Assembly (NCBI RefSeq): GCF_000224145.3
Contig: NC_020179.2
Coordinates: 3,623,885-3,687,884 of the forward strand
DNA length: 64,000 nt
Reading direction: 5' to 3'
Source: Ciona intestinalis
Lineage: Eukaryota > Chordata > Ascidiacea > Phlebobranchia > Cionidae
Positions 62,001 through 64,000 of the stretch are shown here, piece after piece. Every line of letters begins with the position of its first letter. The first letter of the stretch is position 1. The translations under genes were made by a program, and so were the position numbers. The notes beneath the pieces were generated by a model, which was given only the letters and a program-made list of their open reading frames with translations, was not told the origin of the DNA and searched no databases.

Positions 62001-63985
62001 GCCTAACATTTCTTTACAGGATAGCACAGTTACAACTACTGTCCTCACATCCCCACCAAGGTTACAATCACCCATTCGCTACCAAGTCCATCCAAAACTA
62101 CCACCCCTCCAAACAGCAGTGGAAACCGTTCCATATGCAGGTCTATGTGTTACTGTTGATAACACTGAAGAAACATTAACTCCAACACAGTCTCAGGTCA
62201 GGGTTGGTGGTATCTATCCTGTGTGTTATGATGTTTAGACTTATATTTACCATAAGCACTTACTCTGCATAACTTTGTGTTATTTATTTAAATCTGTTGC
62301 CGATAGTAAATTACTTTGATTATAAAACTGAATTACAATGTTATTTCATTATTTGTCTTCGTAGTCCAGGATAAATTTATACCTCAAAACTGAATATGAA
62401 TATTTACATTACAGAGCAACAACTACTGCGGTAGCCTCCCCAGATCTCGCCAACCTTTGAAAAAACGTGCCGTGGAATTAACGGAATCTGACCAATCTGC
62501 TCCATGTAAAGTAGCCAAGGTAATACAATATAGGCCACTTTGAAGTTTTTCTTGCTCTGCATTAATTTTAAAACCAATAAAAGCTGAATTTGTATTTTAA
62601 AAAGTTTGGTACCAACGTTATGGCCCATACATATAGCAAAATTGTCTTCATTTGAAACATTTCAATTTGAAATCTAAAACTATCTTTGGTGATATCAGAA
62701 GTTAAGATTTCATCATACATACGGATGCTAATGTGTATTGAAACACAAACAAAACCATATTATATAAACCTGTTACCACATATTATCCCAGTAAACAACT
62801 CATTTCTAACAAACATTGTTCTCTTACAGGTTACAACTCAAGCTCCCACCTCAAAACCAATCCAACCAATTTCCTCTAATAAACCTATGAAAATGGTCGC
62901 TGTGAAAACTCCTGACAGCCAGAACTTACCCATTCCAAAGCCTGACCCTCAAATCCTTTACCCCAACCCCCCATGTGTTCCACCTACGTACATGAATCTA
63001 AACCCACACCCAAACAACCAGGCGTGGTCGGAACAGAAGACCCCACAAGTGATGGCGACTCCAACACAAACTAACTTTCACATCACAGTGGCGAGCAAAC
63101 CCCAGATCCCCAGCACGCAGTATGTGGTTCAACCTGCCATACAAATGGTTCATCCACCAAAGGAAATGACATTAAACCAACTAAACAATGTTTCTTCGCT
63201 CTCTATGACTTTAACGCAGTTAAACGCGCTCTCGACAGCGTGCACGAGGCCTAACCTACCTTCCCACAATGCAGTACCTGCAACTCGTGTCCAAGCTCAA
63301 TACCTCCCACTTGTGGCTATGGACACAGTACTCGGACGTCGCAGCGAGCGGCGTATCTCTAGCGCCACCACTGACAGTGTGGTGAGCGATGAGGAGAAAC
63401 ACGAGTTGTTGGAAGATCCTCAAAACGAAGATAACATTCCTACTATTAAGGTACCGTGTACAACAACCCACTGTAAATATTCGGATAATTGCCAAAGCCT
63501 AGCCTACAACTGCGCGTTGTATGTGTACCGCACTCTAACCCACTGAAACAATAGATGTAATAGACATGTCTAAACTTGGTGTTTTATATAGTAGGGTGGT
63601 GAAGATGTGGGACACCATGTATTTCATTTTCTCATCCCATTTGCAAGTTAACAAAGAACATTAAAAAAATTATAAAACTGTATTCTTACAACTCCCATAG
63701 GCCGTTGTTATTGTTTAAAACACGATCAGGATATTATGAGCTTAAGGTGCCTTATCTTACCCCACCAAACTATATCATTATTTCTTTCCACAGCTACCTG
63801 CAGTTGTTGGACGAAGCAGGTCAGACCCAGGTCCTGCCCTAACAGTTGAAAACCACCCTGATATCCCATGTAGTGGTTCATCTACTGCCACTGTATCTGT
63901 TCTTTCAAGTGGTCCAGGTTCCCCCCCAGTTATTCGACATATTGATGCAGTTGCAACGCGTAGGAACTTGGAAACTATTGTTCAG
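56020..63985 (+). CDS. TFAP4: TFAP4 (AP-4) bHLH-leucine-zipper transcription factor, 3' end outside the window
   Basis: Ten exons (56020-56114, 59532-59642, 60102-60297, 60646-60801, 60990-61106, 61412-61618, 62020-62196, 62415-62519, 62830-63450, 63794-63985) join in phase to 659 codons with no stop yet. Exons 3-4 encode the bHLH: RREIANSNERRRMQSINAGF-type sequence (KREIANSNERRR here), SLKTILPHTDGDKLSK and AAILQQTAEYILQLESDKLR. Exon 5 has the AP-4 markers DEGIGSP and VRQQLDKERRLRMLLEDQVR (crossing into exon 6), and LEAQIYPEKLRELV follows; this is the second zipper region. Exons 7-10 are Pro/Thr/Ser-rich and not alignable by eye until RRNLETIVQ, which matches the human RQNLDTIVQ segment. AP-4 binds CAGCTG as a homodimer in the nucleus. 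The protein is about twice the length of human AP-4 (338 residues) because of the Pro-rich insert. Intron 1 is 3.4 kb. Confidence 0.94.
56115..59531. other. TFAP4 intron 1
   Basis: No exon, transposon or RNA gene recognised in 3.4 kb. It carries CAGCTG at 56315, 56337, 58485 and 59238 and CACGTG at about 56298, 57770, 58662 and 59346. It also contains a 26 bp word (57085-57110) nearly identical to 17763-17789. It is GC-richer than flanking introns, so regulatory content is plausible. Confidence 0.45.
60371..60490. repeat. Dispersed repeat in TFAP4 intron 3, related to 39007-39150
   Basis: Shares catttaaataggagactgat, aatgtcatttaggcgaaata and tatatttttattctacaatt with the Kelch-intron copy, and ends agcaccagatc. 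Confidence 0.5.
61188..61279. repeat. Imperfect inverted repeat in TFAP4 intron 5
   Basis: TATACTCCATATGGGTAAGC (then TTCA) near 61188 is mirrored about 40 bp later by TGAAGCTTACCAATATGTAG (then TATA), with three mismatches in 24. Further aagctta words follow up to 61330 around an AT dinucleotide run, so it may be a decaying palindromic repeat. Confidence 0.5.
63587..63774. mobile_element. MITE in TFAP4 intron 9
   Basis: Left TATAGTAGGGTGGTGAAGAT, right CTTATCTTACCCCACCAAAC plus TATA, with full interior. It makes up more than half of this 343 bp intron and ends about 20 bp before the acceptor of exon 10. Confidence 0.88.
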
Positions 63986-64000
63986 GTACTGATATATATT

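Overview
The window reads as nuclear DNA of a tunicate, most likely a Ciona species (C. intestinalis/robusta type). The evidence is an AT-rich, compact, intron-rich chordate gene set, a Xlox/IPF1 ParaHox gene, and more than twenty copies of a ~190-200 bp terminal-inverted-repeat element that looks like the abundant Ciona MITE. Species assignment is inference from these features; no database was searched. There is one run of 50 N at 21124-21173. No LTR retroelement, Polinton or other virus-like copy was recognised.

Region 1-21 kb is gene-poor and rich in transposons. It holds, all on the minus strand, a secreted CAP-domain protein (854-1858), an IPF1/Xlox homeobox gene spread over 8 kb (6623-14769), and a Ly6/uPAR-type protein with a Thr/Ser-rich tail (17890-19349). 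About twenty MITE copies and a LINE ORF1 remnant split by a MITE lie among them.

Region 21-31 kb is a plus-strand housekeeping block: ATIC (17 exons, purine synthesis), intronless DNAJC8 (splicing-associated J protein) and a TMEM272-like four-exon membrane protein. A minus-strand HMGB gene (32638-33502), an intron-bearing tRNA-Leu(CAA) and a BTB-Kelch gene (35742-42390) follow.

Region 43-51 kb is PGM2 on the minus strand (15 exons, 608 codons). Its intron 11 contains a complete, intronless, same-strand gene for a 780-residue protein with a GlnD/DUF294-like nucleotidyltransferase core and a TPR-like C-terminus. This is the most unusual gene in the window.

Region 51-64 kb starts with intronless U2AF1. 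Its AATAAA signal sits 30 bp before a 3' splice acceptor in front of TRDMT1 (DNMT2), which suggests a trans-spliced operon. TFAP4 (AP-4, bHLH-ZIP) runs from 56020 off the right edge, and CAGCTG sites, the AP-4 core, cluster in its promoter and first intron.

Gene structures were built by hand from reading frame, splice consensus, phase and recalled protein families. Exon edges may be off by a base or so.
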